A stretch of DNA of 64,000 nt from contig NZ_JBPOFB010000008.1 of the NCBI RefSeq assembly GCF_051251565.1, positions 89,639 through 153,638 of the forward strand. The letters are read 5' to 3'. This DNA is from Marivita sp051251565. GTDB lineage: Bacteria > Pseudomonadota > Alphaproteobacteria > Rhodobacterales > Rhodobacteraceae. Below the pieces are notes generated by a model. That model was not told where the DNA came from, did no database searches, and saw only the letters and a list, made by a program, of their open reading frames with translations. Shown here one piece after another: positions 17,525 to 25,239 of the stretch. The translations under genes were made by a program, and so were the position numbers. How positions within the stretch are numbered: position 1 is the first letter of the stretch; each line of letters opens with the position of its first letter.

Positions 17525-17542
17525 TGTAAGATTTTTATTACA
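17525..17542 (+). promoter_or_regulatory. PpsR (CrtJ) box 2
   Basis: TGTAAGATTTTTATTACA, a second exact TGT-N12-ACA, begins 8 bp after box 1. Tandem boxes with this spacing allow cooperative binding of two PpsR dimers or tetramers. Confidence 0.85.
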
Positions 17543-17674
17543 GACTTATCGAAAGATACCTGACGGTGTTTCAGATCGGCTTTCTATGGGGTGCAGGCCG
17601 ATTGCTCCGGGTGCAAAGCCCGTTGCCCGCGCGCTCCGAACCCAACTTGAACCAACACGAAGGAGGAGTTCAAA

Positions 17675-17833
17675 ATGTCAGCAGATGATGAAGATAGGGT
17701 CTGGCCGACCGGTTTGACCTTGAAGGAAGCTGAGGAAGTTCACAGCTACCTGATCGACGGAACACGCGTTTTCGGAGCGATTGCCCTGCTCGCGCATTTT
17801 CTCGTCGCCGTATCCACTCCGTGGCTCGGGTAA
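17675..17833 (+). CDS. pucB: Light-harvesting complex 2 beta subunit
   Basis: A 52-residue bacteriochlorophyll-binding membrane polypeptide of the peripheral antenna. Key segments are VWPTGLTLKEAEEVHSYLID, with the conserved His23 next to the B800 pigment pocket, GTRVFGAIALLAHFLVA, with His41 as axial ligand of the B850-type bacteriochlorophyll, and the terminal TPWLG. It aligns without gaps to the Rhodobacter sphaeroides beta subunit except one extra N-terminal region residue. A very strong AAGGAGGAG site stands eight bases before the ATG, fitting high expression. pucA follows after 12 bases. Confidence 0.97.
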   Translation: MSADDEDRVWPTGLTLKEAEEVHSYLIDGTRVFGAIALLAHFLVAVSTPWLG

Positions 17834-17845
17834 GGGAGAGACAGA

Positions 17846-18166
17846 ATGAACAATGCAAAAATGTGGCTTGTCGTCCCCCCTGCGGTCGGTGTTCCCTTGT
17901 TCCTCGGCGCGGTCGCGGTCGGGTCTTTTGCCGTCCATGTTGCCGTGCTCAGTAACACATCATGGGTGTCTGATTTCCTGTCCGGTCAAGAACTGGGATC
18001 GGGCGACATGGCGGCGGCAACAATGATCGCCCCCGACGCAAACACCGCCAAGGCCAGCTATGTGGTGCCACAAGCGGATGGCAGTTTCGAAGTGACGATC
18101 ATCCTGCCCGATGGCACAGCCACAAAAGCGCTGATCCAGCCGCCTTCGGTACAACCCGAGTTGTAA
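17846..18166 (+). CDS. pucA: Light-harvesting complex 2 alpha subunit, C-terminally extended
   Basis: The partner antenna polypeptide. MNNAKMWLVVPPAVGVPLFL, the membrane helix, His31 (axial ligand of the ring bacteriochlorophyll) and Trp40 align without gaps to other LH2 alpha chains. Two features stand out. First, positions 44-45 are Phe-Leu rather than the Tyr-Tyr or Tyr-Trp that hydrogen-bond B850 acetyl groups; Phe-Leu is the pair of the blue-shifted LH3 (B800-820) complex. Second, the chain is 106 residues against about 54 usually: after SGQ comes a 58-residue soluble tail (ending QPPSVQPEL) that would lie in the periplasm. An extended alpha chain is known for Puc2A of R. sphaeroides. 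Confidence 0.95.
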   Translation: MNNAKMWLVVPPAVGVPLFLGAVAVGSFAVHVAVLSNTSWVSDFLSGQELGSGDMAAATMIAPDANTAKASYVVPQADGSFEVTIILPDGTATKALIQPPSVQPEL

Positions 18167-18185
18167 CCGCATCCCGCCATGTGGA

Positions 18186-18206
18186 CCCGGGCGCAGAACG
18201 TCCGGG
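18186..18206 (+). promoter_or_regulatory. Hairpin between pucA and pucC
   Basis: CCCGGGC (18186-18192) can pair with GTCCGGG (18200-18206) over a 7-base loop and there is no T-run after it. In Rhodobacter, intercistronic hairpins after pucBA protect the short mRNA and keep pucC expression low; the same role is inferred. Confidence 0.55.
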
Positions 18207-18278
18207 CCCGCATCCCCCCGGATTTCAGCCGTTCGCCCCTCCATCTTTGGCGCACGGGGTGTGGAAAGGTGCTCGGGA

Positions 18279-19721
18279 ATGTTCGACTACCGTCGCGTTG
18301 TTCTGACCAAGCTGGCAACCATCGGCCCGCGCTACCTGCCATTTGCAGACGTGGCGTCGGACACAGTGCCGCTGTCGCGCCTGCTGCGTCTTTCCCTGTT
18401 TCAGGTGACCGTTGGCATGGCGCTTGTTCTGATGGTCGGAACTCTGAACCGCGTGATGATCGTCGAACTGTCCGTCCCCGCGAGCCTTGTGGGCACCATG
18501 CTGGCCTTGCCCATCATCTTTGCCCCGTTTCGCGCGCTGATCGGTTTTAAATCTGACGTCCACAAATCCGCACTGGGTCTGCGGCGCCTGCCCTATATCT
18601 GGAAAGGCACGCTCTACCAGTTCGGAGGCTTTGCCATTATGCCCTTCGCCCTGCTGGTTCTGTCCGGCTATGGCGAGGCTTTCGATGCCCCGCGCTGGAT
18701 CGGCTACAGTTCCGCCGGACTGTCCTTCCTGCTGGTCGGCGCGGGCGTGCACATGGTGCAGACCGTTGGCCTTGCTCTGGCGACCGACCTTGTCGATGAG
18801 CCCGACCAACCCAAGGTCGTGGGCCTGATGTATGTGATGCTTTTGGTCGGAATGGTCGTCAGCGCGCTGATCTACGGGGCGCTGCTCGACAGCTACACAC
18901 CCGGTCGGCTGATACAGGTGATCCAAGGCACAGCGGTTGTGACCGTGGCCCTGAATTTCCTTGCGATGTGGAAACAAGAAGCCCGCAACCGCTCGCGGGC
19001 AAAGGCCATGGAAACTGCCCCCGACATTGCGTTCCGCGATGCATGGGCAGAGCTGATGCAGACCGCAGGCATGCCCCGGCTGCTTGTGATCATTGCCCTT
19101 GGCACCTTTGGCTTTGGCATGGCAGACGTGTTGCTGGAACCCTATGGCGGCGAGGCGCTTGGCCTTTCTGTAGCCAGCACCACCAAGCTGACGGCGCTTC
19201 TGGCTGGTGGCACCCTTGCGGGCTTTGCCATCGCCTCGCGGGTTCTGGGTGCCGGGGGCCAGACTTCGGTCACATCGTTGGGCGGTGCCCTGATCGGCAT
19301 TCCCGGTTTTGCCGCAATCATCTTTTCGGCCTATGGCGGCGGCACACCCGCCTTCTTGGTGGGCACGCTGATGATTGGCCTTGGCGCTGGCCTGTTTGGC
19401 CATTCCACCCTGACCGCCACAATGCGTGCCGCCCCCAAGGACAAGGTCGGACTGGCGCTTGGCGCATGGGGCAGCGTTCAGGCCACGGCGGCCGGGATCG
19501 GCATGGCGCTGGCCGGATGGGCGCGCGACCTGATTGGCGCACTTCCCAGCGGGGCAAACGGAATTTCCGTGGAAACCCCCTATAATGTGGTATTCTCGTT
19601 CGAGATGGCGTTGCTTGTGCTGGCCGTCCTTTTGATTGTCCCACGCGCGGGCCGGGGTGACCTGTCACGCGCAGCGCCCGCTTCGGCATCCTCGCAATCC
19701 AACACGGTGGAGGCACCATGA
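18279..19721 (+). CDS. pucC: PucC, LH2 assembly membrane protein
   Basis: A 480-residue polytopic protein of the PucC/LhaA branch of the major facilitator superfamily (BCD family), needed for assembly of LH2, possibly delivering bacteriochlorophyll. About twelve helices are visible, starting at LLRLSLFQVTVGMALVLMVG, with the family segment LNRVMIVELSVPASLVGTML and the RALIGFKSDVHKS loop, and LGLRRLPYIWKGTLYQFGG. The ATG at 18279 (MFDYRRVVL) follows GGAAAGG; a GTG six codons earlier is less likely. It ends in an ATGA overlap with the next gene, so the two are translationally coupled. Downstream of the pucA hairpin it is probably made in lower amount than PucBA. Confidence 0.93.
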   Translation: MFDYRRVVLTKLATIGPRYLPFADVASDTVPLSRLLRLSLFQVTVGMALVLMVGTLNRVMIVELSVPASLVGTMLALPIIFAPFRALIGFKSDVHKSALGLRRLPYIWKGTLYQFGGFAIMPFALLVLSGYGEAFDAPRWIGYSSAGLSFLLVGAGVHMVQTVGLALATDLVDEPDQPKVVGLMYVMLLVGMVVSALIYGALLDSYTPGRLIQVIQGTAVVTVALNFLAMWKQEARNRSRAKAMETAPDIAFRDAWAELMQTAGMPRLLVIIALGTFGFGMADVLLEPYGGEALGLSVASTTKLTALLAGGTLAGFAIASRVLGAGGQTSVTSLGGALIGIPGFAAIIFSAYGGGTPAFLVGTLMIGLGAGLFGHSTLTATMRAAPKDKVGLALGAWGSVQATAAGIGMALAGWARDLIGALPSGANGISVETPYNVVFSFEMALLVLAVLLIVPRAGRGDLSRAAPASASSQSNTVEAP

Positions 19722-20755
19722 CGACGATTACCACCCGATACTTCGAAACCGCCAAACAGGCGCACGCGGCAAAACGCGACTTGATGTATACACACAAGGT
19801 GTCGCCGTCGATCATCCGCATCTTTGAAACCGCCAAAGGCCTGGCAGACACGCTGCAAAAGGCTGATGTCCTGCCGGGCACCGCAGCGGCCTATGCCGCG
19901 CGGATGGGCTCTGGTGGTGCGGTGCTTATGGTGCGCGGCACTTACAAGCCTCTGGGCGTGACCAAGATCACACGACAGGTGGCCCACGCCAATGGCGCGG
20001 TCGATCTGGGCGACCTTAACCAAGACGTGTTTGTCAAAGACGAACGCGCCCGCCGACTGAGCGTTCTGACCGATCATCCGCATATGCTCATGCGCCAGAA
20101 AGACCCATCGGACAGCACGCATCACATGGCTGACTGGCCAATCCCGCTGATCAGCCGCCGCAAGCCCTATGATGACATGGCAATCCCACGTCATGGACGC
20201 ATGGCCAATTGGCCGATCCCGCTTATCAGTCGGCGCACGCCCTTCACCGGTTCGATCTTTCCACGCCACGCGCGCATGGCGTCTTTCCCCATTGGTCTGA
20301 TCAGCCGCCGCAAACCCTATGACGGCTTTGCCTTTGCACGGCATGCACGGATGGCCAACTGGCCAATCCCCCTGATCAGTCGGCGCAAACCGTGGGACGG
20401 GTTCGCCTTCCCACGTCATATGCGCATGGCCAATTGGCCGTTTCCACACCTGATCACGGGCAAGACCGGGACCAACGCGCTGATCCCCGGCGGGCCGCGC
20501 ATGGCGAATTTCCCGATTGGGTTGCTCAGCCGTCGCAAACCCTATGACGCGTCGATCTTTCCCAAACATGCCCGTATGGCCAGCTTTCCCATAGGGCTGA
20601 TCAGCCGCCGCACACCCTCCACCGCATCGCTCATTCCGCGCCATGCAAGAATGGCCAACATGATCCTGCCACTGGTGATCCGCCGCGCAGAGGATGGTGG
20701 CGACGGATGGTCGTTTTCCAAGATGCTGGGCCTTCCCACGATCAAAAGGCGTTAG
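19718..20755 (+). CDS. 25-residue tandem-repeat protein of the puc operon
   Basis: A 345-residue protein that I cannot assign to a described family. Residues 1-115 look like a small alpha/beta domain (FETAKQAHAAKRDL, AARMGSGGAVLMVRG, ANGAVDLGDL) with the pattern of YflT/general-stress-17M-like domains. Residues 137-311 are seven consecutive repeats of exactly 25 residues built on MANWPIPLISRRKPYD followed by nine variable residues ending PRHAR; residues 312-345 hold a degenerate eighth. Repeat 5 has lost the ISRRKP part (HLITGKTGT). The protein is very basic, has no signal peptide and no membrane helix. Its start overlaps the pucC stop (ATGA) and a terminator follows, so it belongs to the puc operon and presumably serves LH2 (as PucD/PucE do in R. 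capsulatus, which look different). Confidence 0.8.
   Translation: MTTITTRYFETAKQAHAAKRDLMYTHKVSPSIIRIFETAKGLADTLQKADVLPGTAAAYAARMGSGGAVLMVRGTYKPLGVTKITRQVAHANGAVDLGDLNQDVFVKDERARRLSVLTDHPHMLMRQKDPSDSTHHMADWPIPLISRRKPYDDMAIPRHGRMANWPIPLISRRTPFTGSIFPRHARMASFPIGLISRRKPYDGFAFARHARMANWPIPLISRRKPWDGFAFPRHMRMANWPFPHLITGKTGTNALIPGGPRMANFPIGLLSRRKPYDASIFPKHARMASFPIGLISRRTPSTASLIPRHARMANMILPLVIRRAEDGGDGWSFSKMLGLPTIKRR
20126..20650 (+). repeat. Seven in-frame 75-bp tandem coding repeats
   Basis: Residues 137-311 of the puc-operon repeat protein. Each unit begins with ATGGC(C/G) encoding Met-Ala and is exactly 75 bases, so unit number can change without loss of frame. Units differ at many third positions, indicating old duplication kept by selection on the protein. 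Confidence 0.9.
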
Positions 20756-20784
20756 GCGCGACACAGGCTCCGCCAATGCTTTGA

Positions 20785-20814
20785 CGGGCTGGCAGACACC
20801 CTGCCCGCCCTTTT
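20785..20814 (+). terminator. Terminator of the puc operon
   Basis: CGGGC-T-GGCAG (20785-20795), loop ACACC, CTGCC-C-GCCC(G-side) and TTTT form an imperfect hairpin with one mismatch and a short T-run, 30 bases after the repeat-protein gene. Confidence 0.6.
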
Positions 20815-20869
20815 CCTCTGCGAAAAAACCCGCTAGAGCGGCGCAAACCGCTCGCAGAGGAGCCGCGCC

Positions 20870-21544
20870 ATGATCCCCACCTCGTATCCGACATCCGAAG
20901 AGATCGCCCGCCTCACGGCGCGGATGCTGCTGGAAATCGGCGCGGTGAACTTTCGGCCCGAAGACCCGTTCATCCTCGCGTCCGGCCTGCCTTCTGCCAC
21001 CTATATCGACTGTCGCAAGCTGATCTCGTTCCCGCGCATCCGGTCCACCCTGATGGACTTTTTGACGATCACGGTGATGCGCAACGCCGGGTTCGAGGCG
21101 TTCGACAACATAGCCGGCGGTGAAACCGCGGGCATCCCCTTTGCCGCGCTGGTGGCCGAACGCATGGCGCTGCCCATGACCTATGTGCGCAAAAAGCCCA
21201 AAGGCTATGGCCGCAATGCCCGCATTGAAGGCGCCATGACCGAAGGCCAGCGCGTTCTCTTGGTCGAAGACCTGACAACCGATGGCGGATCAAAGCTTAG
21301 CTTTGTGGACGCGATCCGTGAAACCGGGGCCACCTGCGGTCACACGGCGGTGATCTTTTACTACGACATCTTCCCCGAAACGACCAAGACACTGGGCGAT
21401 CACGGCGTGCAGTTGCACCACCTGTGCACGTGGTGGGATGTTCTGGCCGAAGCCCGCGCACAAGGCGCGTTTGACGACGCGATCCTGACCGCGGTCGAGG
21501 CGTTTCTCAAAGCACCGCGCGCGTGGCAGGACGCCCGAAAGTAG
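20870..21544 (+). CDS. pyrE: Orotate phosphoribosyltransferase
   Basis: PyrE joins orotate to PRPP to give orotidine monophosphate. The 224-residue protein has the type I PRTase signature RVLLVEDLTTDGGSKLSFVDAI (PRPP-binding loop, about residues 124-146, quoted in part: LVEDLTTDGGSK), the flexible loop YVRKKPKGYGRNARIEG and IDCRKLISFP near the N terminus. It is on the same strand as pyrC but separated from it by the puc operon, so it needs its own promoter in the 114-base gap. Its 3' end overlaps the convergent VWA gene by 38 bases. Confidence 0.96.
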   Translation: MIPTSYPTSEEIARLTARMLLEIGAVNFRPEDPFILASGLPSATYIDCRKLISFPRIRSTLMDFLTITVMRNAGFEAFDNIAGGETAGIPFAALVAERMALPMTYVRKKPKGYGRNARIEGAMTEGQRVLLVEDLTTDGGSKLSFVDAIRETGATCGHTAVIFYYDIFPETTKTLGDHGVQLHHLCTWWDVLAEARAQGAFDDAILTAVEAFLKAPRAWQDARK

Positions 21545-22226
21545 CGTCCCCGATCACCTGACACCCCAATGTCTGCCGAAGCGCGCCGATGAGATCATCA
21601 AGCGTTTCAGCCTGCAAATACATGCCCCCCGTCCGATCCGCGAGGCACCGAGCCACCGGCGATGCCATGTCGTCCTGTGGCTGGTCCGGCCATGCGAAAT
21701 GGTCGCCCCGCACCCGGAACCCGATCACATGGACCACCATATCCGCCCCCGCTGCCAGATCGGCTGCCAACTGGCACGGTGCACCACCACAGGTCTCTTT
21801 CCCATCGGTGACCAGAACGATCTCGCCGGGGGAGTTCTCATAGTCCAAAACCCTAGCAGCCTCGGCAATTGCGTCGGTCAATGGCGTCTCTCCCGCCGGG
21901 GTCAGGCGGTCGATCTCGGAAATAATCCGGTCCGCCGCATCCGGCACAGGCGCAAACCGCACGACCACAGAGGCACAGCTTTCCGAGCTGCCAAACCCGT
22001 AGGTAACCAACCCGATCCGGCGCGAAGGCGCGACCTGCGGCATGACTGTGCGCACCGCGCGGCGGGCATCAAAGATGCGCGGCTCATCCATCAGGTTAAA
22101 GCCCATCTCGGCCATCGACCCAGAGCCGTCAAACACCACCATTGCATCGCGGGTGCAGGTTTCTTGCGCGGCAAGCGGAGCCGTCGCAACCGCCAAAGCA
22201 ACCACAGCGTTCAGAATCGTTTTCAT
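21507..22226 (-). CDS. Secreted VWA domain protein
   Basis: A 239-residue protein with a signal peptide (MKTILNAVVALAVATAPLAA, cleavage after AQA-like site) followed by a von Willebrand A domain filling most of the mature chain. The MIDAS is intact: DGSGSM gives DxSxS, TPLTDAI supplies the threonine and LVTDGKETCGG the later aspartate. Several cysteines (CTRD, ESCAS, ETCGGAPC, ARCLAD, LGC) suggest periplasmic disulfides. The start at 22226 was chosen because the 50 residues before it are not signal-like. The gene is convergent with pyrE and divergent from dnaB. Ligand and role unknown. Confidence 0.85.
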   Translation of the reverse strand: MKTILNAVVALAVATAPLAAQETCTRDAMVVFDGSGSMAEMGFNLMDEPRIFDARRAVRTVMPQVAPSRRIGLVTYGFGSSESCASVVVRFAPVPDAADRIISEIDRLTPAGETPLTDAIAEAARVLDYENSPGEIVLVTDGKETCGGAPCQLAADLAAGADMVVHVIGFRVRGDHFAWPDQPQDDMASPVARCLADRTGGMYLQAETLDDLIGALRQTLGCQVIGDATFGRPATRAVL

Positions 22227-22480
22227 GACACGCACGCCTTTCCAAAGGTGATCACAGGGTCGCATGCGCAACGCCTTGCTGCAAACCCAATGCAGGATCG
22301 ACGCACGCGTGTTTCTTTCGACACAGAGCGCCTCCCAACCTACCAGATGTTGACGAGCACTTACCCAATAACGCAAGATAGATTAAATCCACGCATCAGC
22401 CGAGTTTTCCACAGGATATACATTTTGCCCTGCGCCGCACATATCGCTACCTCATTTCCGGGAACTTCGGGGAATAGGCC

Positions 22481-23971
22481 ATGAATGAGATCACAACTTT
22501 CAATCCGACCGGCGCGGAAATCCAAAGCCCCGAAACGATGCCCCATTCCATCGAGGCCGAACAACAGCTTCTGGGTGCGATCCTGACCAACAACGACGTG
22601 TTTGACCGTATTGCGTCAATCATAGGCCCGCAGCATTTCTACGATCCCGTACATGCACGAATCTACGAAATCGCGGCTGCCCGCATTGCCAAGAACAACC
22701 TTGCCTCTCCGGTGACGCTCAAGGCGTTTATGGAAGACGATGAGGGCCTCAAGGAACTGGGCGGGCCCGCCTATCTGGTCCGTCTTGCCGGGGCCGCGAT
22801 CAGCTCGTTTGCCGTGCGCGATTATGCGCAGATGATCTATGACCTTGCCGTGCGCCGTGACCTGATCACGCTGGGCCGCGATATCAGCGCGCGCGCCGCC
22901 AAGGTCGATGTCCTGTCCGAACCCCGCGAACAGATCGTTGAGGCCGAACAAGCCCTTTACAAGATGGCCGAACAGGGCCGCAGCGAAAGCGGCTTTCAAA
23001 GCTTTCTCAAAGCGGTCACCGATGCGGTCAACGTCGCCAATGCCGCGTATCAGCGCGAAGGCGGGCTGGCCGGTGTGTCCACAGGGCTGGTCGACATGGA
23101 CCGCAAACTGGGCGGGTTGCACAAATCCGACCTTCTGATCCTTGCAGGGCGCCCATCGATGGGCAAAACCTCGCTTGCAACCAACATCGCGTTCAACATC
23201 GCCAAAGCCTATCGCAAGGGGCTGCGGCCTGATGGCACCGAAGGCACCGTCGAAGGCGGTGTTGTCGGCTTTTACAGTCTGGAAATGAGCGCCGAACAAT
23301 TGGCCGCGCGTATCCTGTCCGAGGCCGCAGAGGTGCCGTCTGAACAGATCCGACGTGGCGATATGACGGAAACCGAGTTCCGCCGTTTTGTGGATGCCGC
23401 CAAATCGCTCGAAGCTTGCCCGCTTTATATCGACGACACACCCGCCCTTCCGATCAGCCAGTTGGCTGCCCGCGCACGCCGGTTGAAGCGGACGCACGGT
23501 CTCGACGTGTTGATCATCGACTATCTCCAGCTGGTCAAAGGCACTGGCAAAGGCGACAACCGCGTCAACGAGATCTCCGAGATTTCGCAGGGCCTCAAGG
23601 CGATTGCCAAGGAACTGGACATTCCGGTCATCGCCCTGTCCCAGCTGTCGCGCCAGGTCGAAAGCCGCGAAGACAAACGCCCACAGCTCAGCGACCTTCG
23701 GGAATCGGGGTCCATCGAACAGGATGCCGATGTGGTGATGTTCGTGTTCCGCGAGGAATACTACAAGGAACGCGAAAAACCGGGTGAGCACGAGCTGGAA
23801 AAAATGGCTGCGTGGCAAGACGAGATGGAGCGCCTGCACGGGCGCGCTGAGGTCATCATCGGCAAACAGCGTCACGGCCCGATTGGCAGTATTGAACTGA
23901 GCTTCGAAGGCCGCTTTACCCGCTTTGGCAACCTGATCAAGCCGTGGCAGCAGGGCGCGGGCGATATGTGA
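22481..23971 (+). CDS. dnaB: Replicative DNA helicase DnaB
   Basis: Hexameric helicase that unwinds DNA at the replication fork. The 496-residue protein has the N-terminal helical domain (PHSIEAEQQLLGAIL at about residues 26-40), the linker, and the RecA-like motor: Walker A GRPSMGKTSLATNIAF (about 224-239), Walker B LDVLIIDYLQLV, the LSQLSRQVESREDKRP loop and DLRESGSIEQDADVV. Length is normal and there is no intein. The gene begins 254 bases from the divergent VWA gene; a near-match DnaA-box-like TTTTCCACA occurs in that gap at about 22403. Confidence 0.97.
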   Translation: MNEITTFNPTGAEIQSPETMPHSIEAEQQLLGAILTNNDVFDRIASIIGPQHFYDPVHARIYEIAAARIAKNNLASPVTLKAFMEDDEGLKELGGPAYLVRLAGAAISSFAVRDYAQMIYDLAVRRDLITLGRDISARAAKVDVLSEPREQIVEAEQALYKMAEQGRSESGFQSFLKAVTDAVNVANAAYQREGGLAGVSTGLVDMDRKLGGLHKSDLLILAGRPSMGKTSLATNIAFNIAKAYRKGLRPDGTEGTVEGGVVGFYSLEMSAEQLAARILSEAAEVPSEQIRRGDMTETEFRRFVDAAKSLEACPLYIDDTPALPISQLAARARRLKRTHGLDVLIIDYLQLVKGTGKGDNRVNEISEISQGLKAIAKELDIPVIALSQLSRQVESREDKRPQLSDLRESGSIEQDADVVMFVFREEYYKEREKPGEHELEKMAAWQDEMERLHGRAEVIIGKQRHGPIGSIELSFEGRFTRFGNLIKPWQQGAGDM

Positions 23972-23977
23972 TCCGCT

Positions 23978-24484
23978 CTACGGCAGCGTGACTTTTCCAC
24001 CAAACGGCGTTTCCGTATTCCAGCCGTCATGGATACCGTAGATGGCACAAGCCGCGCGGATGCAGCCGGAATGGGTGACGACAATCGCGTTGTCGGGTGT
24101 TGCCGCAAGCGCCTGTGTCACGCGGGTTTCAAGATCGGCAACGCTTTCGCCGCCATGGCCAGCATATCGCATGAAATCCGCCGCCCAAGCATCCAGCCCG
24201 GCTCGGGGCACATCGGCCCAAGGGATACCCTCCCAAGACCCGAAATCCATTTCAATCCAATTGCTTGATATGATTAAGTCACCCGTTACATGAGCAGAGA
24301 TCCGCTGCGCCAGTTGATGACAGCGTGTCAGGGGCGACGACACCACGATTTCTGCACCGGGGATGTCGGCCAGCACAAGCGCGGCCTCTGTGCCAAAGCT
24401 CTTGGCAAGACCCAGATCGCTGCGTCCGTAGCATGTGCCCTTGGCCACATTCGGCGTGGTGTGGCGGATCAGCGTTACAGCCAT
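23978..24484 (-). CDS. cobC: Histidine phosphatase, CobC-like (alpha-ribazole phosphatase)
   Basis: A 168-residue phosphoglycerate-mutase-fold phosphatase. MAVTLIRHTTPNVAKGTCYG carries the catalytic histidine in RHT, with the second histidine in IVVTHSGCIRA. CobC enzymes remove phosphate from alpha-ribazole 5'-phosphate in cobalamin nucleotide-loop assembly. The ATG at 24484 overlaps the end of cobS by 10 bases, and cobS in turn overlaps cobT, so the three form one operon on the minus strand (cobT, cobS, cobC), which supports the CobC assignment over a generic phosphatase. Confidence 0.85.
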   Translation of the reverse strand: MAVTLIRHTTPNVAKGTCYGRSDLGLAKSFGTEAALVLADIPGAEIVVSSPLTRCHQLAQRISAHVTGDLIISSNWIEMDFGSWEGIPWADVPRAGLDAWAADFMRYAGHGGESVADLETRVTQALAATPDNAIVVTHSGCIRAACAIYGIHDGWNTETPFGGKVTLP

Positions 24485-25239
24485 AGCGCCAGCCCAAGAT
24501 AGAACCCGACTTCGAACACTTGCTGCACCCCGCCCAGACAATCGCCCGTGTAGCCTTGCAGCTTGCGCAGGAACATCGCCCGCAACACTGCGGCGGCCCC
24601 TGTGCCCACGGCCAATGCCAACACCGCCGCACCCGGACCAAACCAGATCAGCGTCACCGCGGCACATCCAATCGCACTTGCCAGCGCCACGCGGTAGCCA
24701 TCTGCTGTCACCGTTGGCGCGACAAACTTAGCCCCCACCTCGCGGGCATAGGCATCGCGGGCAACCACCTGCACCGGTGCCATACGGCTGATCGCGTGCC
24801 CGAGGATCACCGCCACGGCCGCATCCAGAGGCGCAAACCCCATCAACAGCGCCGCCTTGAGCGCCAGAACCAGCCCAAGCGCCACCGCGCCATAGGTGCC
24901 GATCCGGCTGTCTCGCATGATTTCAAGCGCGCGCTCACGGGTCAGGCCACCGCCTAACCCGTCCGTCGCATCTGCCAGCCCGTCTTCGTGAAACGCACCC
25001 GTGGCAAACACCGTTGCCGCCATCGACAACAGCACTGCCACCGGCATGGGCACCGCGAATGACGCCAGATAGAGCACTGCGGCGCCGATCACGCCAACCG
25101 CCATCCCGACCAGCGGATAATACCGGGTCGCCCGGATCAACAGATCATCGGAAAATGGCAGGTCGCGCGGCACGGGTATACGGGTCAGGAATTGCACCGC
25201 CAATAGGAACAGATGCCATTCAAGGCGAATACGCGTCAC
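24475..25239 (-). CDS. cobS: Adenosylcobinamide-GDP ribazoletransferase
   Basis: CobS (CobV) joins adenosylcobinamide-GDP and alpha-ribazole at the inner membrane. The 254-residue protein begins with FLLAVQFLTRIPVPRDLPF, the family start motif, and contains GAFHEDGLADATDGLGGG, the acidic active-site stretch (about residues 80-97), with RDSRIGTYGAVAL after it and five to six hydrophobic segments. The last part, LQGYTGDCLGGVQQVFEVGFYL, matches the conserved C terminus. It overlaps cobC by 10 bases and cobT by 4. Confidence 0.95.
   Translation of the reverse strand: MTRIRLEWHLFLLAVQFLTRIPVPRDLPFSDDLLIRATRYYPLVGMAVGVIGAAVLYLASFAVPMPVAVLLSMAATVFATGAFHEDGLADATDGLGGGLTRERALEIMRDSRIGTYGAVALGLVLALKAALLMGFAPLDAAVAVILGHAISRMAPVQVVARDAYAREVGAKFVAPTVTADGYRVALASAIGCAAVTLIWFGPGAAVLALAVGTGAAAVLRAMFLRKLQGYTGDCLGGVQQVFEVGFYLGLALWL

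Noticed and set aside
17484..17717. A 77-codon frame starting in the puc promoter
   Set aside because: It begins at the -35 element and overlaps both PpsR boxes and the start of pucB; no ribosome-binding site.
20126..20650. 75-bp periodic repeats considered as a CRISPR or VNTR array
   Set aside because: They are in frame, diverged at silent positions and encode a conserved protein repeat; there are no spacers.
22361..22480. An origin-like DnaA box cluster before dnaB
   Set aside because: Only one near-match (TTTTCCACA) occurs and there is no AT-rich unwinding region or cluster.
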